This document shows positions 8,465 through 16,277 of a stretch of 64,000 nt of DNA, one piece after another (positions within the stretch are counted from its first letter, which is position 1; every line of letters begins with the position of its first letter). The stretch covers positions 62,001-126,000 of the forward strand of contig NZ_JAGOPN010000021.1 in assembly GCF_017991995.1 (NCBI RefSeq). Reading direction: 5' to 3'. Under the pieces are notes generated by a model that had not been told where the DNA came from, did not search any database, and saw only the letters and a list, made by a program, of their open reading frames with translations. Made by a program: the position numbers and the translations under genes. Source of the DNA: Pseudacidovorax sp. GTDB taxonomy: Bacteria; Pseudomonadota; Gammaproteobacteria; Burkholderiales; Burkholderiaceae_C.

Positions 8465-8872
8465 TCAGCCGCGCGGCTTCACGGCCAGGGCCTGGGCAAC
8501 GCTGCCGGGCGCCGCCTGGATCAGCTCGACCGCCAGGCCGTCGGGCAGCTGCAGCCAGTTGCGGCCCTGCGGCAGCGGCTTCACGTTCCAGGGTTCGGCG
8601 GCGGCCAGCGCGGCTTCCAGGTCGTCGACCATCACGCCCAGATGGGCCAGCCAGCCGGCGTCGTTGCTGGGCGGGGCTTCGAAGCCGGGCGTGGCCATCA
8701 GCTGCATCCCGCCGAGCGTCCAGTACTGGCGCGGGTCGTCGGTGGGGCCGTCGATCTCGCGCACGTCCATGCCCAGCACCTCGTAGAAGAAGCGGATGTG
8801 CCAGTGGATGTCGCGCACGCGGATGGCGACGTGCTCGACATAGGCGGTGGTGGACGGGGTGAAGGGGGGCAT
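8465..8872 (-). CDS. VOC/glyoxalase-fold protein
   Basis: The 135-residue protein belongs to the vicinal oxygen chelate superfamily: YVEHVAIRVRDIHWHIRFFY opens the first beta-alpha-beta repeat with a His ligand, LAHLGVMVDDL opens the second with another His, and LAVELIQ supplies a Glu ligand. Members include methylmalonyl-CoA epimerase, glyoxalases and extradiol dioxygenases. At this size a lyase or epimerase is more likely than a dioxygenase. GGAGA precedes the ATG. Operon neighbours (ketopantoate-reductase-like upstream, MaoC/CaiB downstream) fit an epimerase for a CoA ester or a hydroxy acid (inference). Confidence 0.75.
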   Translation of the reverse strand: MPPFTPSTTAYVEHVAIRVRDIHWHIRFFYEVLGMDVREIDGPTDDPRQYWTLGGMQLMATPGFEAPPSNDAGWLAHLGVMVDDLEAALAAAEPWNVKPLPQGRNWLQLPDGLAVELIQAAPGSVAQALAVKPRG

Positions 8873-8908
8873 GTCGTGTCTCCGTGGAATGAGGGCGGCC
8901 GGGCAGGG

Positions 8909-9838
8909 TCAGCGGCAGTGGCGGGCATGCTCGATGCCCTTGATGCAGGCCACCAGCGTGGCATTGACCGGCGTGGGCACACCGCAGCGCTGGCCCCAGC
9001 GGACCACGGCACCGTTGATGAAGTCGATCTCGGTGATGGAGCCCTTCTCCAGGCTCTGCAGCATCGAGGTCTTGAAGTCCGGGGGCAGGCCGGCGGCGGC
9101 CTTGGTCCAGGCGGCCCTGGGGTCGGTGTACGACAGCGCCACCGCGCTGGCGCGGGCCACGTCCATGGCCTCCTGCACCGCAGCCAGGGCGGTCGCCTCG
9201 ATCTCGGGGATGGCGTAGAGCGGGCCGTAGCCCAGGCCGGTGATGCCGCTCACGGCGCCGGTGGCGACGTTGATGAGCAGCTTGTCCCAGATCGTCCCCA
9301 TGATCGTGGTGCTGACCGTGGTGCGCAGGCCGGCGGCATCGAAGGTGTCGGCGATGCGGCGCACGCGCGGGCTGTCGCTGCCGTCCAGTTCGCCGATCAG
9401 CGTTTCCTTGCCCGCCACGCCGGCCTGCACATGGCCGGGCGCCAGCATGACGCCGCCCACGTAGGTCTTGCCGGCGATCACGCGCTCGCGGCCCACGGCC
9501 TCGGCCAGGATGTCCTCGTGGCCCAGGCCGTTCTGCAGCGACAGCACCAGCGTCTGCGGCCCGACGAGCGGCGTCGCGGCGGCGATGGCGGCCTGCGTGT
9601 GGAAGGACTTGACCAGCACGATCACCAGGTCGACCGGGCCGAGTGCGCGGCAGTCCGTCTCGGCCTGCACGGCGACGCGGCGTTCGCCCTCCGGCCCGCG
9701 CAGCCGCAAGCCGTGGGTGCGAATGGCATCGACATGGGCCGCGTTGCGGTTGATGAGCACCACGTCGTTGCCGGCCGTGGCCAGCGTGCCGCCGATGGCG
9801 CAGCCGAGTGCGCCGGCGCCGAGAACTGCGATCTTCAA
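8909..9838 (-). CDS. Ketopantoate reductase family dehydrogenase, copy 2 (TTG start)
   Basis: The 309-residue protein begins at a TTG; this is inferred because the fold starts at once with KIAVLGAGALGCAIGGTL and an AGGAGA Shine-Dalgarno lies seven bases upstream, while no ATG is available. Further PanE/ApbA_C features are VLVKSFHT, LQNGLGHEDIL, WDKLLINVATGAVSG and the C-terminal SMLQSLEKGSITEIDFINGAV. It is the first gene of the minus-strand operon ending at 5418 and faces a divergent LysR gene. It is only distantly like copy 1 at 2894, so the two probably act on different 2-oxo acids rather than being recent duplicates. Confidence 0.85.
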   Translation of the reverse strand: MKIAVLGAGALGCAIGGTLATAGNDVVLINRNAAHVDAIRTHGLRLRGPEGERRVAVQAETDCRALGPVDLVIVLVKSFHTQAAIAAATPLVGPQTLVLSLQNGLGHEDILAEAVGRERVIAGKTYVGGVMLAPGHVQAGVAGKETLIGELDGSDSPRVRRIADTFDAAGLRTTVSTTIMGTIWDKLLINVATGAVSGITGLGYGPLYAIPEIEATALAAVQEAMDVARASAVALSYTDPRAAWTKAAAGLPPDFKTSMLQSLEKGSITEIDFINGAVVRWGQRCGVPTPVNATLVACIKGIEHARHCR

Positions 9839-9940
9839 AAGGAAGTCTCCTGTAGCTGGCCGGCATTCTTCGGCGCGACTTCCATTCAGTAAATCGCATG
9901 GGCCAAATACACTCCATGTCGTTTTCACATGGAGGTGCCG
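9839..9940. promoter_or_regulatory. Divergent promoter region with possible LysR operator
   Basis: This 102-base gap separates the ketopantoate-reductase-led operon (minus) from the LysR gene (plus). It is the most AT-rich stretch nearby and contains the interrupted dyad ATTCAGTAAAT (9884-9894; ATT-N5-AAT). LysR-type regulators usually bind such sites between their own gene and the divergent target. Assignment as the operator is inference. Confidence 0.45.
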
Positions 9941-10849
9941 ATGAGCGAGCTTCAACTGCTGGACGGCCGGCAGCTGCAGTTGATCGACCTGCTCTACGCC
10001 ACCGGCAGCGTCACCCGGGCGGCCGACCAGCTGGGGCAGAGCCAGCCCACCGTGAGCCTGTGGCTGGCGCGCCTGCGCGAGCAGCTGGGGGATCCGCTCT
10101 TCGTGCGCACGGCCCAGGGCATGCTGCCCACGCCCCGCACCGAGGCGCTGATCGGCCCCGTGCGCAGCGTGCTGGCCGGCCTGCGCAGCATTGCCGAGGT
10201 GCCCGCGGCCTTCGACCCGGCCACCATGCAGCGGCGCTTTCGCATCTTCATGACCGACGCCAGCCACATCACGCTGCTGCCGCGGCTGTTCTCGCATGTG
10301 CGGGCGCTGGCGCCGGGCATCGCGCTGGAGGCCGCGGCCATCCACGGGGGCATGGCGGCCGAGCTGGAGTCGGGCGCCGCGGACCTGGCGCTGGGCTTCA
10401 TCCCGGCGCTGGATGCGGGCTTCTACCAGCAGACGCTCTACGACCAGGACTGGGTCTGCCTGGTCCATCCCGACCACCCCCGGATCCGCCCGGCCGCTTT
10501 CGGGCTCGAGGACTACCGCCGCGAGGCGCACGCCGGCATCGTGCAGGGCACCGGCGCCGCGCTGCTCGACGCCACGGTGCGGCGACTGCAGATCGAGCGG
10601 CGCGTGGTGCTGAGCATCCCGGGCTTCCTGGGGCTGCCGGCCATCCTTTCGACCACCGACCTGATCGCCACCCTGCCGCGGCACATCGGCGAGACGCTCG
10701 CGGTCCTGGGTGGCCTGCGTGTCCTGCCCTGCCCGGTGCCCATCCCTGCCTTCCCGGTGCGGCAGCACTGGCATGCGCGCTTCCACCAGGACGCGGGCAA
10801 CCGCTGGCTGCGGGGCGTGTGCGCGGAACTGTTCCTGAAGGCGGGGTAG
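9941..10849 (+). CDS. LysR-family transcriptional regulator
   Basis: This regulator of 302 residues has an N-terminal winged helix-turn-helix (LLYATGSVTRAADQLGQSQP) and a LysR substrate-binding domain (from about residue 90, beginning RRFRIFMTDASHI). The RIFMTDA start of the effector domain resembles the NodD/PcaR-like aromatic-responsive branch. The ATG at 9941 is chosen because GGAGGT lies four bases upstream; an ATG at 9929 in the same frame has no ribosome site. Divergent placement suggests it controls the 9838-5418 catabolic operon in response to its substrate or an intermediate. Confidence 0.87.
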   Translation: MSELQLLDGRQLQLIDLLYATGSVTRAADQLGQSQPTVSLWLARLREQLGDPLFVRTAQGMLPTPRTEALIGPVRSVLAGLRSIAEVPAAFDPATMQRRFRIFMTDASHITLLPRLFSHVRALAPGIALEAAAIHGGMAAELESGAADLALGFIPALDAGFYQQTLYDQDWVCLVHPDHPRIRPAAFGLEDYRREAHAGIVQGTGAALLDATVRRLQIERRVVLSIPGFLGLPAILSTTDLIATLPRHIGETLAVLGGLRVLPCPVPIPAFPVRQHWHARFHQDAGNRWLRGVCAELFLKAG

Positions 10850-10946
10850 GGCGCGTCTGCGTCTGCGCGGCATCAGGCGCGCGCCGGCATCGGCGCCGGA
10901 CAATCGCACCGCCTCGCTCCGGGGCGACACCGGCAAGGAGCCGACC

Positions 10947-11261
10947 ATGAGTGTTTCGACAGCCTTCGCCCTGTTCATGAAGGAAGCGCCGGCCCATGCC
11001 GCGGCCTGGTCGGAAGCCGCCCAGGCGCTGGGTGCCGCCAGCAGCCTCGACGCCAAGACACAGGCACTGAGCTACCTCGCGGTGCTGGCCGCCACCGGCA
11101 ACACGGCGGGCGTGCCCTTCCATGCGCAGGCCGCCCGCGACCTGGGTGCCACGCGGCAGGAAGTGGCCAGCGCCGTGCTGGTCGGGCTGCCGGCCGCGGG
11201 CGCCACCGTCATTGCATCGCTGCCGGCGGCCCTGGCGGCGTACGACGCGCCGTCCCCCTGA
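10947..11261 (+). CDS. Carboxymuconolactone decarboxylase/AhpD-fold protein lacking CxxC
   Basis: The 104-residue protein has the all-helical CMD fold pattern, with LDAKTQALSYLAVLAATGN followed by the helix FHAQAARDLGATRQEVASAV. True AhpD-type peroxidase partners carry a CxxC before the conserved His; here there is no Cys at all, only the His. A thiol-redox role is therefore unlikely, and a decarboxylase-like or unknown function is possible. It stands alone between the LysR gene and the iron-regulated ECF sigma gene, with about 100 bases on each side. Confidence 0.65.
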   Translation: MSVSTAFALFMKEAPAHAAAWSEAAQALGAASSLDAKTQALSYLAVLAATGNTAGVPFHAQAARDLGATRQEVASAVLVGLPAAGATVIASLPAALAAYDAPSP

Positions 11262-11297
11262 TCCCCGCGGCGGAGCGTGCCCTTCCTCGTCCCTCCA

Positions 11298-11316
11298 AAT
11301 AAAAACAATTATCATT
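11298..11316. promoter_or_regulatory. Fur-box-like site upstream of the ECF sigma gene
   Basis: The sequence AATAAAAACAATTATCATT is strikingly AT-rich in this GC-rich window. On the opposite strand it contains TGATAATT, matching the hexamer logic of the Fur consensus (GATAAT repeats). It lies about 40 bases before the FecI-like start, where iron-responsive repression of fecI-type genes is usually placed. Family knowledge supports the role; binding is inferred. Confidence 0.6.
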
Positions 11317-11352
11317 TGAGAGGTGTAGAACGACGAGGGTGCGAGGGACACG

Positions 11353-11883
11353 ATGTCCACGGCTTCCATGGCGGCGGTGTCCGCCCAACCGGCGCAGGAC
11401 ATCGGCCTGCTCTACCGCGACCATCACCTCTGGCTGCGCAGCTGGCTGCTGCGCCGGCTGGGCTGTTCGGAGCACGCGGCCGACGTGGCGCACGACACCT
11501 TCATGCGCCTGCTGGGCGCGCGCGCCGCGCTGCCGCTGCTGCGTGAACCCCGCGCCTACCTGCGCACGACGGCCCAGCGGCTGCTGGTGGACCGGGCGCG
11601 GCACGACGCCATCGAACGTGCCTGGCTGGCCGAGATGCAGGCACTCGCCGACCAGGACCAGGCCTATCCCTCGCCGGAGGAGGCGCTCGACGCCCTGCGC
11701 ACCCTGCAGACGCTGGCCCGGGTGCTCGACGCGGTGGCGCCGCGGGCACGCGCGGCCTTTCTGCTGCACCACCTGGACGGCCTGACGCACGAGGCGGTGG
11801 CCGCGCAGTTGGGCGTGTCCGACCGCATGGTGCGCAAGTACCTGGCCCAGGTGCTCGTGCAGGTGGCCGTCGAAGCCGCATGA
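11353..11883 (+). CDS. FecI-like ECF RNA polymerase sigma factor
   Basis: The 176-residue protein has sigma region 2 (IGLLYRDHHLWLRSWLLRRL through ADVAHDTFMRLL, residues 17-55) and sigma region 4 (RARAAFLLHHLDGLTHEAV to GVSDRMVRKYL, residues 130-168). Length and motifs match the FecI branch that transcribes TonB-receptor genes after a cell-surface signal. A GAGGG ribosome site lies before the ATG at 11353. A Fur-like site lies upstream, so iron limitation should raise its synthesis. The stop overlaps the fecR-like start (ATGA). Activation needs the downstream anti-sigma protein and the STN-bearing receptor. Confidence 0.9.
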   Translation: MSTASMAAVSAQPAQDIGLLYRDHHLWLRSWLLRRLGCSEHAADVAHDTFMRLLGARAALPLLREPRAYLRTTAQRLLVDRARHDAIERAWLAEMQALADQDQAYPSPEEALDALRTLQTLARVLDAVAPRARAAFLLHHLDGLTHEAVAAQLGVSDRMVRKYLAQVLVQVAVEAA

Positions 11884-12890
11884 GGGCCCGGCCCGCCGAC
11901 GGCAGCGCGCAGGAGCAGGCCGCCGACTGGCTGGTGGCGCTGACGGCCACCGACCCGCACGAGCGCGAGCGGGCCCGCATTGCCTTCGAGGCCTGGAAGG
12001 CCGCCGATCCCCGGCACGCTGCGGCGGCCGCGCCCATGGAGCGCCTGCTGGGCGGCATGCAGTCGCTGCGTCACGGCCATGCGGCCGGCGCGCGGGCGGC
12101 GCTGCGTGCCGGCGAGGCGGCGGCCGGCCGCGGCCCACGCCGGCGCCGCGCGCTGGCCGCCGGCGTCATGGGCGTGCTCCTGGCCGCGCTGGTGGCAGCG
12201 CCGCTGTGGCGCAGCGAGTGGCCCCAAAGCCTTGCGGCCGACCTGCGCACGGCGCCCGGCGAATGGCGCACGCAGCGCCTGCCCGACGGCAGCCAGCTCA
12301 CCCTGGCCGGCGGCAGTGCCGTCGACCTGCACTTCGACCGCGGCCGTCGCGAGGTGCGGCTGCTGCGGGGCGATGTGCTGGTCGACGTGGCCCCCGACGC
12401 CTCACGGCCCTTCGAGGTCCGCACCCGCGACGGCGAGATCCGCGCCCTGGGCACCCGTTTCGTGGTGCGCCGCGAGGCGGAGGCGACCCGGCTGGCCATG
12501 ATCGAGTCGGTCACCGCCGTGCGGCCCGGCCAGGCGTTTGCCCGGCCGCTGGAAGAGGCGGTCCGTGTCCATGCGGGCGAACAGGTGCGCATCCGGCCTG
12601 ACGCCGTCGAGCGGCTGCCCGGCATCGAGCCGGCCGCGCTGGCGCGCGCGTGGTCGCGACACGAATGGGCCGTGGTGGACATGCCGCTGACGCAGGTCCT
12701 GGAGGAACTCGGCCGCCACCGGGTCGGGCGGCTGGGCTACGACGCGCCGGCGCTGTCGGCGCTGCGCGTCAGTGCGGTACTGCCGCTGGACGACACCGAC
12801 CGCGCGCTCGCGCTGCTGCAGGCGAGCTTCCCGCAACTGAAGGTGCGCCGCGTGACGGCGTGGTGGGTGCAGGTGGGCACGGCCGACTGA
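11880..12890 (+). CDS. FecR-family anti-sigma factor / signal transducer
   Basis: The 336-residue inner-membrane protein has the standard order: a cytoplasmic DUF4880-like helix region binding the sigma factor (residues 10-50), an Arg-rich stop followed by a single membrane helix near residues 91-109, a periplasmic FecR domain (GEWRTQRLPDGSQLTLAGGS to GTRFVVRR, about 125-220), and a C-terminal DUF4974-like secretin/STN-type domain (VDMPLTQVLEELGRHR, about 265-335) expected to contact the receptor's STN domain. It overlaps the sigma gene by four bases. A hairpin terminator follows before the receptor gene. Confidence 0.9.
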   Translation: MRARPADGSAQEQAADWLVALTATDPHERERARIAFEAWKAADPRHAAAAAPMERLLGGMQSLRHGHAAGARAALRAGEAAAGRGPRRRRALAAGVMGVLLAALVAAPLWRSEWPQSLAADLRTAPGEWRTQRLPDGSQLTLAGGSAVDLHFDRGRREVRLLRGDVLVDVAPDASRPFEVRTRDGEIRALGTRFVVRREAEATRLAMIESVTAVRPGQAFARPLEEAVRVHAGEQVRIRPDAVERLPGIEPAALARAWSRHEWAVVDMPLTQVLEELGRHRVGRLGYDAPALSALRVSAVLPLDDTDRALALLQASFPQLKVRRVTAWWVQVGTAD

Positions 12891-12903
12891 GGTCCCGGCT
12901 CCG

Positions 12904-12932
12904 GCCCCGCCCGGGTACCGGGGCATTTTTTT
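12904..12932 (+). terminator. Rho-independent terminator between fecR-like and receptor genes
   Basis: GCCCCG (12904-12909) can pair with CGGGGC (12919-12924) across a nine-base loop, and seven T residues follow (12926-12932). It lies 14 bases after the anti-sigma stop, so the regulators and receptor form separate transcripts or the receptor depends on read-through plus its own sigma-dependent promoter. Confidence 0.7.
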
Positions 12933-13014
12933 GGCGAAGGCGGTTCCGGATGTGCGGGCCGGGCCGTCAAGGGAAGTGAACACCGCTTCTTTACGCCCAG
13001 ACCTCCCGCCCATC

Positions 13015-15489
13015 ATGACCGTCGCGCATCCCGCCGCCCTTCGCCCCACCGCCGTGGCCGCCGCCCTGGCCCTGGCCTGCCTCGTGGGGCTGCCCGCCGC
13101 TGCCTGGGCGCAGCCCGCCCCGTCCACCGCGGTGGCGCCGTTCGACATCCCGGCCGGCCCGCTCGACCAGGCACTGGTGCGATTCGCGCAGCAGGCCGGC
13201 GTCGGCCTGTCGGTGGATGCGTCCCGCGTGGCGGGCCTGCGCAGCGATGGGCTGCGCGGCCGCCACGGCGTGGAGCAAGGCTTTGCCCTGCTGCTGCGCG
13301 GCACCGGCCTGCGAGCCCTGCCCGCCGCGGGCGGCTATGTGCTGGCGCCTGCCGCACCGCCTGCCGGCCAGGCCGGCCCAGCCGCGACCGGCGCGGGGCC
13401 CACGCTGGCCACGATCACGGTCAGCGCCGAGGCGGACGGCAGCGCCACCACTGAAGGCACCGGCGCGTACACCGCGCGCAGCACCAGCCTGGCCACCCGC
13501 CTGCCGCTCGCGCCGCGCGAGACCCCGCAGTCCATCAGCGTCATCACCCGCCAGCGTCTGGACGACCAGGGCCTCACACAGCTCACCGATGTGGTCCAGC
13601 AGACGCCGGGCCTCACGCTCGCGCAGGCCGGCAATGCCGGCAGTGACAGCTCGCCCATCTATGCGCGCGGCTTCCAGGTCGACAACTACCTGGTGGACGG
13701 CGTGCGGCTGGTGGACTCCAACTACACCGACATCTTCCAGACCTTCGACACCGCCCTGGTCGACCGCGTGGAGGTGCTGCGCGGCGCCAGCGGACTGCTC
13801 AACGGCATCGGCTCGCCGGGCGCGGCCATCAACCTGGTGCGCAAGCGGCCCACCGCCACTTTCCAGGCCAGCGTGCGCGGCGAGCTGGGGTCGTGGTCCC
13901 ACCGCCGCGGCGAGCTCGACGTCTCGGGCCCGCTCAATGCGGCCGGCACGCTGCGCGGGCGCCTGGTCGCCGCCAAGCAGGACAACGCGTCGTACATCGA
14001 CCGGCTGCACGAGAAGAAGGACGTGTTCTATGGCGTGCTCGAGGCCGATGTCGGGCCCGACACCGTGCTCCACGCCGGTCTGTCGTGGCAGCGCTTCGAT
14101 GCGACCGGGCACGCCCGCGGCGGCCTGCCGGCCTACTTCAGCGACGGCAGCCGCGCCGTGTGGGACGTGTCGGCCTCGGCCGCCCCCGAATGGGCGTCGT
14201 CGCACCGCGAATACAGCAGCCTCTTCGGCGGGGTGGAGCACCACTTCTCGGCGGACTGGTCGCTCAAGGCCACCGTGTCGCGCAGCTTCAACGCCTACGA
14301 CGAGGTGATCGGCTACGCGTCCAACGGCTATCCGGACCGGCTGACCGGCGCGGGCGTGGGCCTGTGGGCCGGGCGCTGGGCCGCCACGCCGCGGCAGGAC
14401 GCCGCCGACGTGCAGGTCAACGGTCGCTTCAACCTGCTGGGGCGCCAGCACGATCTGGTGTTCGGCGCGACGGCCGTGCGGACCGCCTACTTCGCGCCGG
14501 CCTACACCAACTGGCGGCATGCCGGCTGGGACCCGTCGATCCCCAACATCTACCTGTGGAACGGTCTCTCGCCACTGGAACCCTACAACCCGCAGGTGGG
14601 CACCGACGACTCGGACGAGCGTCTCAACAGCGCCTACGGCACGGTGCGTTTCAAGCCACTGGATGGCGTGGCCGTGTTGCTCGGCGCCCGCGTGACCGAC
14701 TGGCGGCGCCAGCAACGCAGCCAGAGCTGGACCAGCGCCAGCCTCACCACCGCCGACCGTCGCGAGCGCGGCGTGGTCACGCCCTATGCCGCCATCACCT
14801 GGGACTTCGCCCGTGACTGGACGGCCTACGCCAGCTACACCGACATCTTCAAGCCGCAGGATTACAAGACGCCGACGGGCGACCAGATCGATCCGCAGAC
14901 CGGCGTCAGCCGTGAGTTCGGCATCAAGGGCAGCGTGCTCGACGACCGCCTGAACCTGAGCGCGGCCGTCTACGAGAGCAAGCAGGACAACCTGGCCGTC
15001 TCCATCCCGGACACCTTCGCGCCCGACGGCTCGCAGGCCTACCGGGCCGTGTCGGGCACGCGCACGCGCGGCTTCGAGCTGGAAGCCAGCGGCGAGCTGC
15101 GCCCGGGCTGGCAGCTGTCGGCCGGCTTCTCGCGCAACATGACGCGCGACCGCGATGGCCAGCGCCTGCTGACCAACGTGGCGCAGAACAACTTCAAGCT
15201 CGCCACCAGCTGGCGCATGGCCGGCGTGGGCAACGGTCTGACCGTGGGCGGCGCGGTGCGCTGGCAGAGCGGGATCTACGCCGACAACCTCGGGCCCGCG
15301 CGCAACCAGCGCTTCGAACAGCCCGCCTATGCGGTGGTGGACCTGATGCTGAAGTACCCCTTCACGCCGCAGCTCAGCGCCACGCTCAACGTGTTCAACG
15401 CATTCGACAAGCGCTACTACAACACCACGGGCAACAGCTACTGGGGCGCGCCGCGGCAGCTGCGGCTGGGCGTGGAAGCCCGCTTCTGA
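13015..15489 (+). CDS. TonB-dependent siderophore receptor with N-terminal STN signalling domain
   Basis: The 824-residue outer-membrane receptor starts at the ATG at 13015, followed by a signal peptide ending LPAAAWAQP. The STN domain (FDIPAGPLDQALVRFAQQAG, residues about 43-115) marks it as a transducer that talks to FecR. The plug (RETPQSISVITRQRLDDQ, TDVVQQTPG, RVEVLRGASGLLNG, SPGAAINLVRKRP) spans about 160-300, and the 22-strand barrel ends with the terminal Phe (LRLGVEARF). The PQSISVI and LNGIGSPGA segments are typical of ferric hydroxamate or catecholate receptors (FpvA/FhuE-like). The ligand is unknown. It should be transcribed by the adjacent ECF sigma factor when ligand and iron limitation coincide. 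Confidence 0.92.
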   Translation: MTVAHPAALRPTAVAAALALACLVGLPAAAWAQPAPSTAVAPFDIPAGPLDQALVRFAQQAGVGLSVDASRVAGLRSDGLRGRHGVEQGFALLLRGTGLRALPAAGGYVLAPAAPPAGQAGPAATGAGPTLATITVSAEADGSATTEGTGAYTARSTSLATRLPLAPRETPQSISVITRQRLDDQGLTQLTDVVQQTPGLTLAQAGNAGSDSSPIYARGFQVDNYLVDGVRLVDSNYTDIFQTFDTALVDRVEVLRGASGLLNGIGSPGAAINLVRKRPTATFQASVRGELGSWSHRRGELDVSGPLNAAGTLRGRLVAAKQDNASYIDRLHEKKDVFYGVLEADVGPDTVLHAGLSWQRFDATGHARGGLPAYFSDGSRAVWDVSASAAPEWASSHREYSSLFGGVEHHFSADWSLKATVSRSFNAYDEVIGYASNGYPDRLTGAGVGLWAGRWAATPRQDAADVQVNGRFNLLGRQHDLVFGATAVRTAYFAPAYTNWRHAGWDPSIPNIYLWNGLSPLEPYNPQVGTDDSDERLNSAYGTVRFKPLDGVAVLLGARVTDWRRQQRSQSWTSASLTTADRRERGVVTPYAAITWDFARDWTAYASYTDIFKPQDYKTPTGDQIDPQTGVSREFGIKGSVLDDRLNLSAAVYESKQDNLAVSIPDTFAPDGSQAYRAVSGTRTRGFELEASGELRPGWQLSAGFSRNMTRDRDGQRLLTNVAQNNFKLATSWRMAGVGNGLTVGGAVRWQSGIYADNLGPARNQRFEQPAYAVVDLMLKYPFTPQLSATLNVFNAFDKRYYNTTGNSYWGAPRQLRLGVEARF

Positions 15490-15593
15490 TCGGCCGCGGT
15501 CCGCCGCGCGCCCGTGTCTTCCAACGTATCTCGTGCTGCCGTCAACGACGCGCAGCGTCCTCCCTTCCTTTCCATTTCCACGGAGAACCATCG

Positions 15594-16244
15594 ATGGCCC
15601 ACCGCGCCTTCTTCGCCCTTGCCCTGGCTGCCACCGCGATCGGCAGCGCCCAGGCCCACCAGCTCTGGATCGAGCGCGCCGCGCCCGGCACGGCCCGTGT
15701 CTACGTCGGCGATGTCGATGGCGAGCGCGACCGCGGCGACGAGGTCGCCAAGCTGGGCGCCAGCACTCGACTCTTCGCGGCCGATGCCGCCGCACCGTTG
15801 CCGCTCGCGGTCCGCGAGGACCATTTGCTGGCGGCCTCCGTGCCCGCGGATGCGGACCTGCGCCTGATCAACGACCAGGTCTGGAAGCCCTGGCGCGGCA
15901 AGGACGGCGTGCTCAAGGCGGCTGTCTTCAATGCCCGTGAGGGCCGGCGCGACACGCGCGCCGTGCTCGACTACGAGTTCGTCCCCGAACAGGCCGGGGC
16001 CAGCCGTTTCCGCCTGGTCTTCAAGGGCCAGCCGGCGGGCAGCCGCGCGGTGACCGTGGTCGATCCCGCGGGCTGGAGCCGGCGCTTGCAGACCGACGCC
16101 GATGGCTGGCTCACCGTGCCGGACCGCGGCGTCGGCCGTTATGTGCTGATCGCCGCCCACACCGACCGCCATCCCCAGGACGTGGCCGGCACCCGCGTGG
16201 AAGCCGTCGACTACACCGCCACCCTGAGCTATGTGGCGCGCTGA
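15594..16244 (+). CDS. Periplasmic DUF4198-family protein with N-terminal His after cleavage
   Basis: The 216-residue protein has a signal peptide (MAHRAFFALALAATAIGSAQ) with an AQA site, after which the mature chain would begin HQLWIERA. DUF4198 proteins typically start AHxFWL in this way and have been linked to metal uptake; an N-terminal His could bind metal through the free amine. The rest is beta-rich (FRLVFKGQPAGSRAVTVVDP, LQTDADGWLTVPDRGVGRYVL). The second half resembles the next gene product, so they may be paralogues. It lies 105 bases after the TonB receptor and 33 before its relative, suggesting cotranscription and a periplasmic role in handling the imported metal ligand (inference). 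Confidence 0.75.
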   Translation: MAHRAFFALALAATAIGSAQAHQLWIERAAPGTARVYVGDVDGERDRGDEVAKLGASTRLFAADAAAPLPLAVREDHLLAASVPADADLRLINDQVWKPWRGKDGVLKAAVFNAREGRRDTRAVLDYEFVPEQAGASRFRLVFKGQPAGSRAVTVVDPAGWSRRLQTDADGWLTVPDRGVGRYVLIAAHTDRHPQDVAGTRVEAVDYTATLSYVAR

Positions 16245-16277
16245 GGCCGGAATGCCAGTCCGGCCGGGGTTCGTGCA

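Noticed and set aside
12991-15795. Open minus-strand frame of more than 900 codons opposite the TonB receptor
   Set aside because: It is a shadow of the receptor gene caused by high third-position GC; it lacks a signal peptide, domains and a ribosome site.
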